From the NCBI GenBank assembly GCA_018223125.1, contig JAAEZA010000030.1:1-50660 (forward strand): DNA of 50,660 bases, written 5' to 3'. The notes beneath the pieces were generated by a model that worked only from the letters and a program-made list of their open reading frames with translations, was not told where the DNA came from and did not search any database. Positions 43,471-50,660 of the stretch are shown here, in pieces; position 1 is the stretch's first letter, and each line of letters opens with the position of its first letter. The DNA is from Paracoccaceae bacterium. Lineage in GTDB: Bacteria > Pseudomonadota > Alphaproteobacteria > Rhodobacterales > Rhodobacteraceae. The position numbers and the translations under genes are program-made.

Positions 43471-46400
43471 TTAACGGAGTTCTTCGAGCGTGGCCCTTGC
43501 CGAATTGGATTTCGGGGTCCAGAGGCCGCGCTCGATCGCTTCCAGCAGACGTTCGCTTATTTCCCGAAGGGCGGGGGCGTTGTGGTCGTTTATGAAATCG
43601 CGGGTGTCGTCGTCCTCGATAAAGGCGGCATGAACCAGATCGAAATGGTGGGATTTCACCGCGCCTGTGGTGGCTGAAAACGCGAACATGTAATCCACTG
43701 TGGCGGCGATTTCGAACGCGCCTTTGTAGCCGTGGCGTTTCACGCCGTCGATCCATTTCGGGTTCACCACGCGGGAGCGCACAACGCGGGAGATTTCTTC
43801 GTCCAGCGTGCGGATCACGGGGCGTTCGGGGCGGGAATGGTCATTGTGATAGATCGGGCGGTCCTGCCCCTGAAGCGTGGAAATTGCCGCCGCTGCGCCG
43901 CCTTCAAACTGGTAGTAATCGTCTGAATCCAAGAGGTCGTGTTCGCGGTTGTCCTGATTCTGCACGATGGCTTCGGTTTGGGAAAGGCGCGTTTTCAACG
44001 CCTCCTTGGCGCGGGTGCCTTCGGTTTTTGCGCCGTAAGCATAGCCGCCCCATTCAAGATAGGCTTCACCCAGATCGGCTTTGTCAGCCCAGAGCCTTTC
44101 GTCGATCATAGCTTGAAGGCCCGCGCCGTATGCGCCCGGTTTAGAGCCGAAGACGCGATAGGCGGCTTCCTCTGTGCCCTCGTCCCGCATGCGGGCGGCG
44201 GCGGGGTTCTGATCGGCAGGTTCGTCCAGTTCCATCACCGCGCGGGCGGCGGAATCCACCAGCGCCATCTGCTGGGGGAAGGCATCGCGGAAGAAACCCG
44301 AAACGCGCAATGTGACATCCACGCGGGGACGGCCGAGCACGGACAGCGGCAGGATTTCAAAGCCGGTCACCCGGCGGTTTGCGCTGTCCCATTGGGGCTT
44401 TACCCCCATCAGTGCCAGAGTTTGTGCAATGTCGTCGCCGCCGGTGCGCATATTGGCGGTGCCCCATGCGGTGACCAGCAATGTGCGCGGCCAGTCGCCA
44501 TGGTCCTGCAGGTGACGTTCAATCAGCAGGTTGGCGGACTTCCAGCCCAGTTTCCATGCGGTGGGCGTGGGCACGGCGCGGGAATCGACCGAGAAGAAAT
44601 TGCGCCCCGTGGGGAGTACATCCATGCGGCCCCGTGTTGGCGCGCCGGATGGGGCTGGCGGGACGAACCGGCCGGACAGGGCGGTGAGCAACCCGTCCGT
44701 CTCGGCAGGGCCGCAGGCGCGGACGGTGGGGCGGATGTGCGTCTTGATATGGTCGATGACTTTCGCCGTGGTTGGCAGGGCTGAGCTATCCGCGCCGTTG
44801 ATCAGATCGGTCGCGAGCCGTTCGATACGCTCTACCGTGTCGCCATACGTGCGCCACGGGCTGTCGTCCGGATCGGTTAACAGTTGCGGGCGCGGGCCGT
44901 TCCAAGGCTCGGCCATGGCACAATCGAGCGGATCGAACCCGAGGTTCAGGTCATCTGCGATGGCTCTTTGCAGGGAGGCATCACCACCCGTGCCATCGCC
45001 ACGGGGCACGCGGGCCAGCGCCGCGATCAGGTCGGTTTCCAGCCGGTCGGTGGGGGAGGTGCCGAACACGTGCAACCCGTCGCGGATCTGGGATTCCTTC
45101 AACTCGCACAGGTATTCGTCCAGTTTGGCGAGGTCGTTTTCCTCATCCCCCGAGGTCATGCCGGCGTCGGTGTCGATGCCTGTGGCCGACGTCAGCGACA
45201 GAATCTCGCGGCGCAGGTGGGTCAGGCGGCGGGGATCGACCCCTGCGGCCTCGTAATATTCGTCAACGAGGGCTTCGAGATCACGCAGAGGGCCGTAGGT
45301 TTCGGCACGGGTCAGGGGCGGTGTCAGGTGGTCAATGATCACCGCTTGGGCACGCCGCTTGGCCTGTGTTCCTTCGCCCGGATCATTGACGATAAACGGG
45401 TAGATATGCGGCATCGGGCCGAGGATTGCTTCCGGCAGGCAGGTTTCGGACAGGGCCAGCGCCTTGCCCGGAAGCCATTCGAGGTTGCCGTGTTTTCCCA
45501 TATGCACGATCGCATCGGCGCGGAACTGGTTTCGCAGGTAAAAGTAAAAGGCGAGATAGTTATGCGGGGGCACCAGATCGGGGGAGTGATAGGTATCGGT
45601 GGGGTCGATGTTGTAACCGCGCGCAGGCTGTACGCCTACGACCGCATTGCCGAAGTGGAAAATCGACAGGGCAAAATGCCCACAGTCGAGCTCTCCGGCG
45701 GTGTAGAAGGGATCAGCCTCGGGTTTGCCCCAGCGGTCTTCGATTTGTGCCCGAACGTCGTAGGGCAGTTGTGCATAGGCGATCTGATAGTCGGCCATGG
45801 ACATTTCCACGCCGCCCGACCGTTTGGCGCGGTCGGTCAGCCAGTTTGTCGGGCCCGCCATGATCTGCGTCATCAGCGCATCGCTGTCTTCGGGGAGGTT
45901 GCGGATGGTGTACCCTGCGGTGTGGAGCGCCTTTAGCGCATCCACCGTGGCAGCAGGGGTATCTAGGCCGACACCATTGGCCAGCCTCCCGTCTTTGTTG
46001 GGGTAGTTCGCGAGGATCAGTGCGGCGCGGCGGTCCTTTGTCGGGGTCTGGCGCAGGCCGGCCCAGTTTTTCGCCAGTTCGGCCACAAATTCGATCCGGT
46101 CCCCGACCGCGCGGTAAGTGGCGATGGGGCATTCGGTGGCTTCGTCGAAATAGGCTTCGCCCTTGAAGGACACTGCGCGGGACAGGATGCGGCCGTCTAC
46201 TTCGGGCAGGGCAACATTCATGGCAATGTCGCGTGCGGACAGCCCGTTCAGGCCGGAGGCCCAGCTTTCTTCGGAAGCGCCCGAAAGGACCACCTGAAAC
46301 ACAGGGGCGTCATTTGCGAAGGGCGCGGCGAGCGGGTTGGTCGCCGGCGCATCACCGGCATGGGGGGAACCGACCGCGAAAGAGGTACAGTTCAGGATCA

Positions 46401-47175
46401 CCGCAGGCGGTACGGCAGTGAAAAGAGACTCAAGCGTGGCGGTTGAGATCGGATCTTTCAGCGAGGCAACAAAGACCGGCAAGGGGTTGAGACCGGCCCG
46501 CAGCAGGGATTTGGTCAGCCGGTTGATCGGGTGCAGCCCCGCGCCCTGCACCAGCGCACGGTAAAAGACAAGCGGGACAACAGGGGCATCCGGTGTCCAG
46601 CTTTGCTGCAGGGTTTCAAGATCTGCAATGCCTGCACCCGGCCAGTAGATCCCCGCCCGCAAAAGGGGTTTGGCGGGGGCGGGCTTTTCGCTGCCCTGAA
46701 CCATTGCTTTCGCGTAGGAGAGGAAGTTGGCGTTATTCTCGGGGCCGCCTTCGACCATGTAATTCCATAAGTTCTCCCAATCCGCGCGCGGGACGGTTGA
46801 AAGCCGCCAGAGGTCTTCGTCAGGTTTGTCATCCCCGGGGAGGGCGGCGAAGGGAATGCCCTGCTGCCCGAGGTGGATGGCGTATTGTTCCAGCCCGTAT
46901 TTCCAGTAACCCGTTCCGCCAAGGCAGCGGGCAATGACCAGTCCGGACTTGGCTGCGCAGTTTTCGATATGCAGGTCCACAGACATCGGGTGTTGCAGGT
47001 GGGTCAGGTTGGCCAGCCGCAGGGTCGGGGCGTTTGCCAGTTCTGCGCGGGCTTCCGACAGGCCTGCCAGTTCGGTATCAGCGGCAGAGATAAACACCAC
47101 GTCAGCCGGCGACTGTCCCAGATCTACGGGTTCATTGTCATCTATGGTGCCGGGCTGGGCGTTCAGTAGGTGCAT
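43471..47175 (-). CDS. cobN: Cobaltochelatase large subunit CobN
   Basis: This is the large ATP-dependent subunit (1234 residues) that, with CobS and CobT, inserts cobalt into hydrogenobyrinic acid a,c-diamide in aerobic cobalamin synthesis. Signatures of the CobN/BchH family include HMGKHGNLEWLPGKALALSE (about 560-580), LVTAWGTANMRTGGDDIAQ and the late HDLLDSDDYYQFEGGAAAA. It is not ChlH/BchH, given the neighbouring cobW and cbtAB. The frame extends upstream to 47301 but would run through an intergenic repeat and the GNAT gene end. The ATG at 47175 gives the usual CobN N-terminus. No cobS or cobT lies in this window. Confidence 0.94.
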   Translation of the reverse strand: MHLLNAQPGTIDDNEPVDLGQSPADVVFISAADTELAGLSEARAELANAPTLRLANLTHLQHPMSVDLHIENCAAKSGLVIARCLGGTGYWKYGLEQYAIHLGQQGIPFAALPGDDKPDEDLWRLSTVPRADWENLWNYMVEGGPENNANFLSYAKAMVQGSEKPAPAKPLLRAGIYWPGAGIADLETLQQSWTPDAPVVPLVFYRALVQGAGLHPINRLTKSLLRAGLNPLPVFVASLKDPISTATLESLFTAVPPAVILNCTSFAVGSPHAGDAPATNPLAAPFANDAPVFQVVLSGASEESWASGLNGLSARDIAMNVALPEVDGRILSRAVSFKGEAYFDEATECPIATYRAVGDRIEFVAELAKNWAGLRQTPTKDRRAALILANYPNKDGRLANGVGLDTPAATVDALKALHTAGYTIRNLPEDSDALMTQIMAGPTNWLTDRAKRSGGVEMSMADYQIAYAQLPYDVRAQIEDRWGKPEADPFYTAGELDCGHFALSIFHFGNAVVGVQPARGYNIDPTDTYHSPDLVPPHNYLAFYFYLRNQFRADAIVHMGKHGNLEWLPGKALALSETCLPEAILGPMPHIYPFIVNDPGEGTQAKRRAQAVIIDHLTPPLTRAETYGPLRDLEALVDEYYEAAGVDPRRLTHLRREILSLTSATGIDTDAGMTSGDEENDLAKLDEYLCELKESQIRDGLHVFGTSPTDRLETDLIAALARVPRGDGTGGDASLQRAIADDLNLGFDPLDCAMAEPWNGPRPQLLTDPDDSPWRTYGDTVERIERLATDLINGADSSALPTTAKVIDHIKTHIRPTVRACGPAETDGLLTALSGRFVPPAPSGAPTRGRMDVLPTGRNFFSVDSRAVPTPTAWKLGWKSANLLIERHLQDHGDWPRTLLVTAWGTANMRTGGDDIAQTLALMGVKPQWDSANRRVTGFEILPLSVLGRPRVDVTLRVSGFFRDAFPQQMALVDSAARAVMELDEPADQNPAAARMRDEGTEEAAYRVFGSKPGAYGAGLQAMIDERLWADKADLGEAYLEWGGYAYGAKTEGTRAKEALKTRLSQTEAIVQNQDNREHDLLDSDDYYQFEGGAAAAISTLQGQDRPIYHNDHSRPERPVIRTLDEEISRVVRSRVVNPKWIDGVKRHGYKGAFEIAATVDYMFAFSATTGAVKSHHFDLVHAAFIEDDDTRDFINDHNAPALREISERLLEAIERGLWTPKSNSARATLEELR

Positions 47176-47214
47176 ATCGGGCAGGGCCTGTGTTTGGCGC
47201 GAAGGCCGGAGGGT

Positions 47215-47240
47215 GAGTATTTTTGGAACATTGAAGCGGG
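47215..47240 (-). repeat. Intergenic repeat family, copy 3
   Basis: The plus strand reads GAGTATTTTT then GGAACATTGAAGCGGG. It starts about 10 bases after the stop codon of the GNAT gene (minus strand) and sits inside the cobW-GNAT-cobN series, between the GNAT stop and the cobN start. Confidence 0.7.
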
Positions 47241-47248
47241 AAGTGTGC

Positions 47249-47701
47249 TTAGAGTTTGCGTTCCATGAAAAGGCTGGCGGGGTGTTCGGGATAACCGCCA
47301 AAGGGGCCGCAGAAGGTGAAGCCGTGCTTCTGGTAAAGCTTGTGGGCCGCGGTCAGTTTGTCGCCGGTTTCAAGCCGGACCACTGGCAGGTTCTGTTCTT
47401 GCGCGATTTTGACAAGTTCGGTGATCAGAGCATCGGCGGCGCCTTTGCCCCGCGCCTCCGGAGCGGTGAACATGGATTTGAGTTCGCCGTACTCCCCCTT
47501 ATCGGCCAGCGCCCCGCAGCCGATGGTTTCAGGGCCGTCTCTGACCACCAGAAAAGTGATGTCCGGTGTGCAGAGTTCTTCGATTTCCAGATAGTGGCAG
47601 CTTTCGGCAGGGAAGAGTTCGTTCATCAACGCGTGGCTGGCCTGAAGCAAACGGGTTGCTTCAGGGTTGCGGGGATCGCCTTTTTGAACAGAGAGGCTCA
47701 T
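47249..47701 (-). CDS. GNAT-family acetyltransferase
   Basis: This is a 150-residue acetyltransferase. The acetyl-CoA binding region is GELKSMFTAPEARGKGAADALI (about 92-113, with the RGKGAA version of motif A), followed by RLETGDKLTAAHKLYQKHGF (motif B). The substrate is unknown. It is translationally coupled to cobW (ATGA overlap) and lies between cobW and cobN. This suggests co-expression with cobalamin genes, although a direct role in the pathway is not known. Confidence 0.85.
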   Translation of the reverse strand: MSLSVQKGDPRNPEATRLLQASHALMNELFPAESCHYLEIEELCTPDITFLVVRDGPETIGCGALADKGEYGELKSMFTAPEARGKGAADALITELVKIAQEQNLPVVRLETGDKLTAAHKLYQKHGFTFCGPFGGYPEHPASLFMERKL

Positions 47702-48780
47702 GCGTTGAGGGCCGACGTGATGGCCGCCTGATCGAGACCGGATTCACCGATGACCACAAGGCGGGTTGTGCGGGTTTCATCGGCCGCAAAGGGGCGGTCG
47801 AAGTATGTGTCCACACGGGGGCCGACCGCCTGAAGGGTCAGGCGCATCGGTTTGCCCGACACAGCAGCAAAGCCTTTCAGGCGCAGGATGTCGTGTTGGC
47901 GGATCACATCGGCCACCTGTTGCGCGAAAGCGGTCGGGTCGGTGATTTCGGCCCGTTCCACCACGAAGGATTCAAATTCGTCATGCCCGTGGGCGTGTTC
48001 GTGATCGTGGTGGTGATCGTCGTCGTGATGGCCGTCATCATCATGATGGTGGTGATGATGGTGGACTTCGTGGCGCGCGTCGAGGTCGTCCTCTGCGCCG
48101 ATCCCCTGACCGAGCAGCACGTCAACGGGCAGTGCCCCCATGGAGGCTTTGACTACCTGCACACCATCGCGGCTATCGGATTTCAGCTTGGTCACAAGGT
48201 TTGCAGATTCATCATCTGACAGCAGGTCGGATTTATTCACAACGATCATATCGGCGCAGGCGATCTGGTCTTCGAACAATTCGGACAGGGGCGTTTCGTG
48301 ATCGAGGTTTTCATCCATTGCGCGCTGCGCATCTACCGCCGCCACGTTATGGGCGAAGCGGCCTTCCGTTACGGCTTTGCCATCAACCACGGTAACAACG
48401 CCGTCCACTGTGACACGGGTGCGGATTTCCGGCCAGTTGAAGGCACGCACCAGTGGTTGGGGCAGGGCGAGGCCGGAGGTTTCGATCACGATATGATCGG
48501 GGGCGTTTTCACGGTCCAGCAGCTTTTCCATCGTGGGGATGAAATCATCAGCCACGGTACAGCAAATACAGCCGTTGGACAGTTCCATCACATCGTCCTC
48601 GGTGCAGGTTTCGTCGCCGCAGCCTTTGAGGATGTCTCCGTCCACGCCGAGATCGCCGAATTCGTTGATGATCAGCGCGATGCGTTTGCCATTGGCGTTT
48701 TGCAGCATGTGGCGGATGAGGGTTGTCTTGCCTGCGCCCAGAAAACCTGTGACGACTGTGGCGGGGATTTTAGCGGGCAT
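47698..48780 (-). CDS. cobW: CobW-family GTPase metallochaperone
   Basis: This is a G3E GTPase of 360 residues. It has Walker A GFLGAGKTT at 12-20, the metal-binding CICC motif with Cys71, Cys73 and Cys74, Walker B ETSGLALP and base-recognition VNKSD. A His/Asp-rich loop (about 240-268) lies between the GTPase and the C-terminal CobW_C domain. CobW is thought to deliver cobalt to CobNST in aerobic B12 synthesis. The neighbouring cobN supports this over the zinc chaperones ZigA or YeiR. The gene is divergent from DUF1636 with 76 bases between starts. Confidence 0.92.
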   Translation of the reverse strand: MPAKIPATVVTGFLGAGKTTLIRHMLQNANGKRIALIINEFGDLGVDGDILKGCGDETCTEDDVMELSNGCICCTVADDFIPTMEKLLDRENAPDHIVIETSGLALPQPLVRAFNWPEIRTRVTVDGVVTVVDGKAVTEGRFAHNVAAVDAQRAMDENLDHETPLSELFEDQIACADMIVVNKSDLLSDDESANLVTKLKSDSRDGVQVVKASMGALPVDVLLGQGIGAEDDLDARHEVHHHHHHHDDDGHHDDDHHHDHEHAHGHDEFESFVVERAEITDPTAFAQQVADVIRQHDILRLKGFAAVSGKPMRLTLQAVGPRVDTYFDRPFAADETRTTRLVVIGESGLDQAAITSALNA

Positions 48781-48856
48781 GGAAGGATCCGTTGTTGTTG
48801 GTGAATGGGGTTTGCGCTATGCGACCTCGGGAACGGGTCTAACGCGGGAGAGTGCT

Positions 48857-49207
48857 GTGCGCCATAGGGTGGTCGTTTGCTCCACTTGCCGGAACAGGGG
48901 CGAGGAGGATTTTCGGGGTCCGGAACTGGCCAGGGCGCTGCAGGACAGTTTTGCAGCCGACCCTGTGTTGAAGGATTTTTCGGTAGAAACCCATGAATGC
49001 CTGTCCTCCTGTGCCAGACCGCAGAGCCTGTCCTTCAGGGCTGAGGGCAAGGCCGCGTATCTGTTCGCGGGTGTTGATCCGGTTACGGATCGCAGCGATA
49101 TCGCAGCTTTTGCGCGCTTGTATGCGCAATCCGGTGATGGCTGGATCGAAGATGCGCGGCCAGCAGGCCGGTTGCGGTTCTGTCTTGTCGGGCGGATACC
49201 GGCGTAG
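48857..49207 (+). CDS. DUF1636 protein, cobalamin-associated
   Basis: This is a protein of about 116 residues from the GTG at 48857, preceded by GGGAGAG 6 bases upstream. It has a thioredoxin-like ferredoxin pattern of cysteines: VVVCSTCRNRGEED near the start and HECLSSCARPQSLSFRAEGKAAYLFAGVDP in the middle, so a C-x2-C pair and a C-x3-C pair. DUF1636 genes recur in alphaproteobacterial cobalt/B12 loci. A metal or cluster role is plausible but unproven. A longer in-frame start (ATG at 48779) overlaps the cobW start codon and is less likely. Confidence 0.8.
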   Translation: MRHRVVVCSTCRNRGEEDFRGPELARALQDSFAADPVLKDFSVETHECLSSCARPQSLSFRAEGKAAYLFAGVDPVTDRSDIAAFARLYAQSGDGWIEDARPAGRLRFCLVGRIPA

Positions 49208-49241
49208 CCGCTGCCGGTTTGGTCCTGACAATCGAACCCGG

Positions 49242-49736
49242 TCACGGGACGCTTACCGTTAGTTCTGTGCGCACGGGCTGCCCGTCGACATGGATCGGAC
49301 TGTGGGAGTTGGCGTTCAGTTCCACTGCAATCACATGATCGCCCGATGTCAGGCCGGACAGGTGAAACCAGTTCCCGTAAAGGCGTGTCAGCTTTACACC
49401 GTCCACATAGATATGCGCATGTCCGGTGTTCGGCGTGTCAGCGGCGTTCACCGCTTCCGGCGTGAAGGTGAAATTACTGGTGCGGACCTCCAGATTGTAG
49501 CCGGACATGGCATCAGGGTGCAACGTTGCGGTGATGGCAGGTGCGCTGCCGTCATCAGCAACGCTGATAGCGGCCATGCGGCTGTGATCGTGGCCTGCCA
49601 TGTCACCTTGGGCCATAGCGTGATCTGTCGCATGGTCGTGCCCGTCCAGAGTGATCCCTTGGGACGCGGCCCAGAGGAAACCGATACCTGTTCCAAAGAA
49701 CAGGCCGATAATCAGAAACGCTATGGGATTTCGCAT
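49242..49736 (-). CDS. His-rich membrane-anchored periplasmic protein
   Basis: This is a 164-residue protein that I do not recognise as a named family. It begins with a hydrophobic anchor (IAFLIIGLFFGTGIGFLWAA, about 5-24). A His/Asp/Met-rich segment (about 32-54, DGHDHATDHAMAQGDMAGHD) follows. The globular C-terminal part contains HAHIYVDGVKLTRLYGNWFHL and HVIAVELNANSHSPIHVDGQ, a pattern like small beta-sandwich domains that bind metal. It lies 3 bases after cbtA and probably belongs to the cbtB-cbtA operon. A role as a periplasmic cobalt binder for CbtA is inferred from position and His content only. Confidence 0.75.
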   Translation of the reverse strand: MRNPIAFLIIGLFFGTGIGFLWAASQGITLDGHDHATDHAMAQGDMAGHDHSRMAAISVADDGSAPAITATLHPDAMSGYNLEVRTSNFTFTPEAVNAADTPNTGHAHIYVDGVKLTRLYGNWFHLSGLTSGDHVIAVELNANSHSPIHVDGQPVRTELTVSVP

Positions 49737-49739
49737 GGA

Positions 49740-50417
49740 TCAGGCTTCCTTGTTCCAGAAATAGCCTGCAAGCATGCCAAGGATTGCCCAGCTTGCCAAG
49801 CCCACGCCGAGCGCACGTGCCGCGAAATGGGCCGCGATTTCAGGGGGCACAGGACCGGTAAACGTGTCCGGATGGGGTGCGCCGATGATATGGGGCACCG
49901 CGAGGCACAGCACCGCGGCGGCCCAGATCACCGGGGATCTGCCAAAAGCGATCAGCCAGAGGCCAAGCGCGGTGGCGGCGACTGTGCCAAACCACCAGAC
50001 CTGTCGTGCAGCCACATCTGCGGCAGCGGCTCCGGGAAGTTCGGGGGGCAATCCCAATGCCGGAGCCAGTTGCACTGCAACGAAACCGGCAATGCCCCAG
50101 AGAAGACCCGTGCGCGGGGTGATCCGGTGGCCCTGTTCGCTTGCAAGTGCAATACCGGCGACCAGCAGAAAGGCATATCCGGTGTAGATCACGGCGGTGA
50201 ACAGGACGCTTAGCCCGTCTCGCAGGGGATCAAAGCCGGGCAATTCGGGATGGGCCGTGGTGCCCGCGCCGGAGGCTCCGAAATGGACAAGCTCACCGCC
50301 TTCATAAAGCTCGGAATGAAGCAGGAGGGGTTGCACCAGCAGGAATTGTAAAAGGGCCGCCAGAAAGGCGGTGATGAAACCGGCGAAAATCGCCGTTGTG
50401 ATAATACGTGTCAGCAT
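49740..50417 (-). CDS. cbtA: Cobalt transporter CbtA
   Basis: This is an inner-membrane protein of 225 residues with about five to six helices. The CbtA start LTRIITTAIFAGFITAFLAALLQFLLVQPLLLHSELYEGG is followed later by YTGYAFLLVAGIALASEQG and the final WFGTVAATALGLWLIAFG and GLASWAILGMLAGYFWN. CbtA is predicted to import cobalt, together with the small CbtB, and its genes are usually controlled by a cobalamin riboswitch. No ribosome site precedes the ATG; a run of six T stands directly before it instead. Confidence 0.88.
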   Translation of the reverse strand: MLTRIITTAIFAGFITAFLAALLQFLLVQPLLLHSELYEGGELVHFGASGAGTTAHPELPGFDPLRDGLSVLFTAVIYTGYAFLLVAGIALASEQGHRITPRTGLLWGIAGFVAVQLAPALGLPPELPGAAAADVAARQVWWFGTVAATALGLWLIAFGRSPVIWAAAVLCLAVPHIIGAPHPDTFTGPVPPEIAAHFAARALGVGLASWAILGMLAGYFWNKEA

Positions 50418-50621
50418 GAAAAAACCGTGGGTCTGCGCAGTACTCCCGATCTGTCGGGGGAACCGCGCGCGGTTGGTGGGATAACCGCAGGTACGCTTTT
50501 AACGCGGAACCGGAGGAGGGCACCGCGCAACATGCGTCAAAAACCAGTTCGCATAGGTGCGCTGGCTATCCTGTCGGAGTGATGTCGAGAGTTGCGCCGC
50601 AACTGCGGCGCCGCTGCACGC
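50418..50621 (-). promoter_or_regulatory. Structured spacer between cbtB and cbtA
   Basis: cbtB and cbtA are usually almost adjacent, but here 204 bases lie between them. The spacer carries an 8-bp hairpin (50594-50611, GCGCCGCA with TGCGGCGC) just after cbtB, the 14-bp palindrome AACCGCGCGCGGTT (50461-50474), a 5-bp hairpin CCCGA/TCGGG (50445-50458) and a T-run before the cbtA ATG. Minus-strand fragments GGTGCC, TTAAAAG and CCCCCG are in the order seen in cobalamin riboswitches, but other conserved blocks are missing or altered. A degenerate riboswitch is possible, not shown. Confidence 0.4.
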
Positions 50622-50660
50622 TTAGTGGCAGGGAAAGCCGGTGGCGTGACGCACATCATG
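50622..50660 (-). CDS. cbtB: Cobalt transporter subunit CbtB, C-terminal 12 residues
   Basis: On the minus strand the window ends with codons for HDVRHATGFPCH followed by TAA. This matches the characteristic C-terminus of CbtB proteins, a conserved His-rich end with a terminal Cys-His after a single membrane helix. The rest lies beyond the window edge. Its place ahead of cbtA supports the call. Confidence 0.8.
   Translation of the reverse strand, partial: HDVRHATGFPCH

Noticed and set aside
1-50660. CRISPR arrays, transposases, phage genes, toxin-antitoxin or defence systems
   Set aside because: I looked for repeat-spacer structure, transposase motifs and typical defence domains and saw none; the DNA reads as stable core chromosome.

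Overview
The window looks like a chromosomal segment of a marine Roseobacter-type alphaproteobacterium (Rhodobacterales). Four gene sets point there: the divergent pckA / chvI-chvG-hprK-rapZ-EIIA-HPr block with its very short HPr kinase, a PutA without an N-terminal DNA-binding domain divergent from an Lrp-type PutR, a probable methylsuccinyl-CoA dehydrogenase, and a cbtB/cbtA/cobW/cobN cobalt-B12 locus. DNA is moderately GC-rich and densely packed. There is no CRISPR array, insertion sequence, prophage or integron. The window is cut inside a tRNA-Arg on the left and inside cbtB on the right.

Layout. 0-6 kb: tRNA-Arg(ACG) and a four-gene yejABEF-type peptide importer, all on the minus strand. 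6-13.7 kb: housekeeping genes (membrane cytochrome c, prephenate dehydratase, an SRPBCC protein, NudC, the 4.5S SRP RNA with a clear promoter, a small tyrosine-phosphatase-like protein, dnaX, an endonuclease/exonuclease/phosphatase-fold membrane protein, an EamA transporter). 13.7-24.4 kb: a nitrogen block made of a ProX/ProV/ProW-type ABC importer with a double-length permease, arginase, ornithine cyclodeaminase, PutA and PutR. Together the enzymes can take arginine through ornithine and proline to glutamate.

24.4-30 kb: the phosphate regulon pstSCAB-phoU-phoB, headed by an 11-bp-periodic Pho-box array. 30-35 kb: recO, a META-domain lipoprotein, the acyl-CoA dehydrogenase, a NicO-type Ni/Co transporter with a DUF1007 partner, and a DUF1294 membrane protein. 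A striking 72-bp inverted repeat holding four GAAGCTTC units lies between the last two. 35-42.5 kb: pckA, then divergently the ChvI/ChvG envelope-stress two-component system followed by a regulatory PTS (HprK, RapZ, EIIA-Man, HPr) and an acyltransferase. 42.5-43.5 kb: SoxR and a divergent VOC/glyoxalase-fold gene with a good SoxR box between them. 43.5-50.7 kb: cobalt and cobalamin genes (cobN, a GNAT enzyme, cobW, DUF1636, a His-rich membrane-anchored protein, cbtA, and the last codons of cbtB).

No wholly new multi-gene system is evident. The most unusual items are non-coding: the 4 x GAAGCTTC inverted repeat; a short intergenic sequence family found four times just after stop codons of minus-strand genes; a LacI-type palindrome between pckA and chvI; and the structured spacer between cbtB and cbtA.
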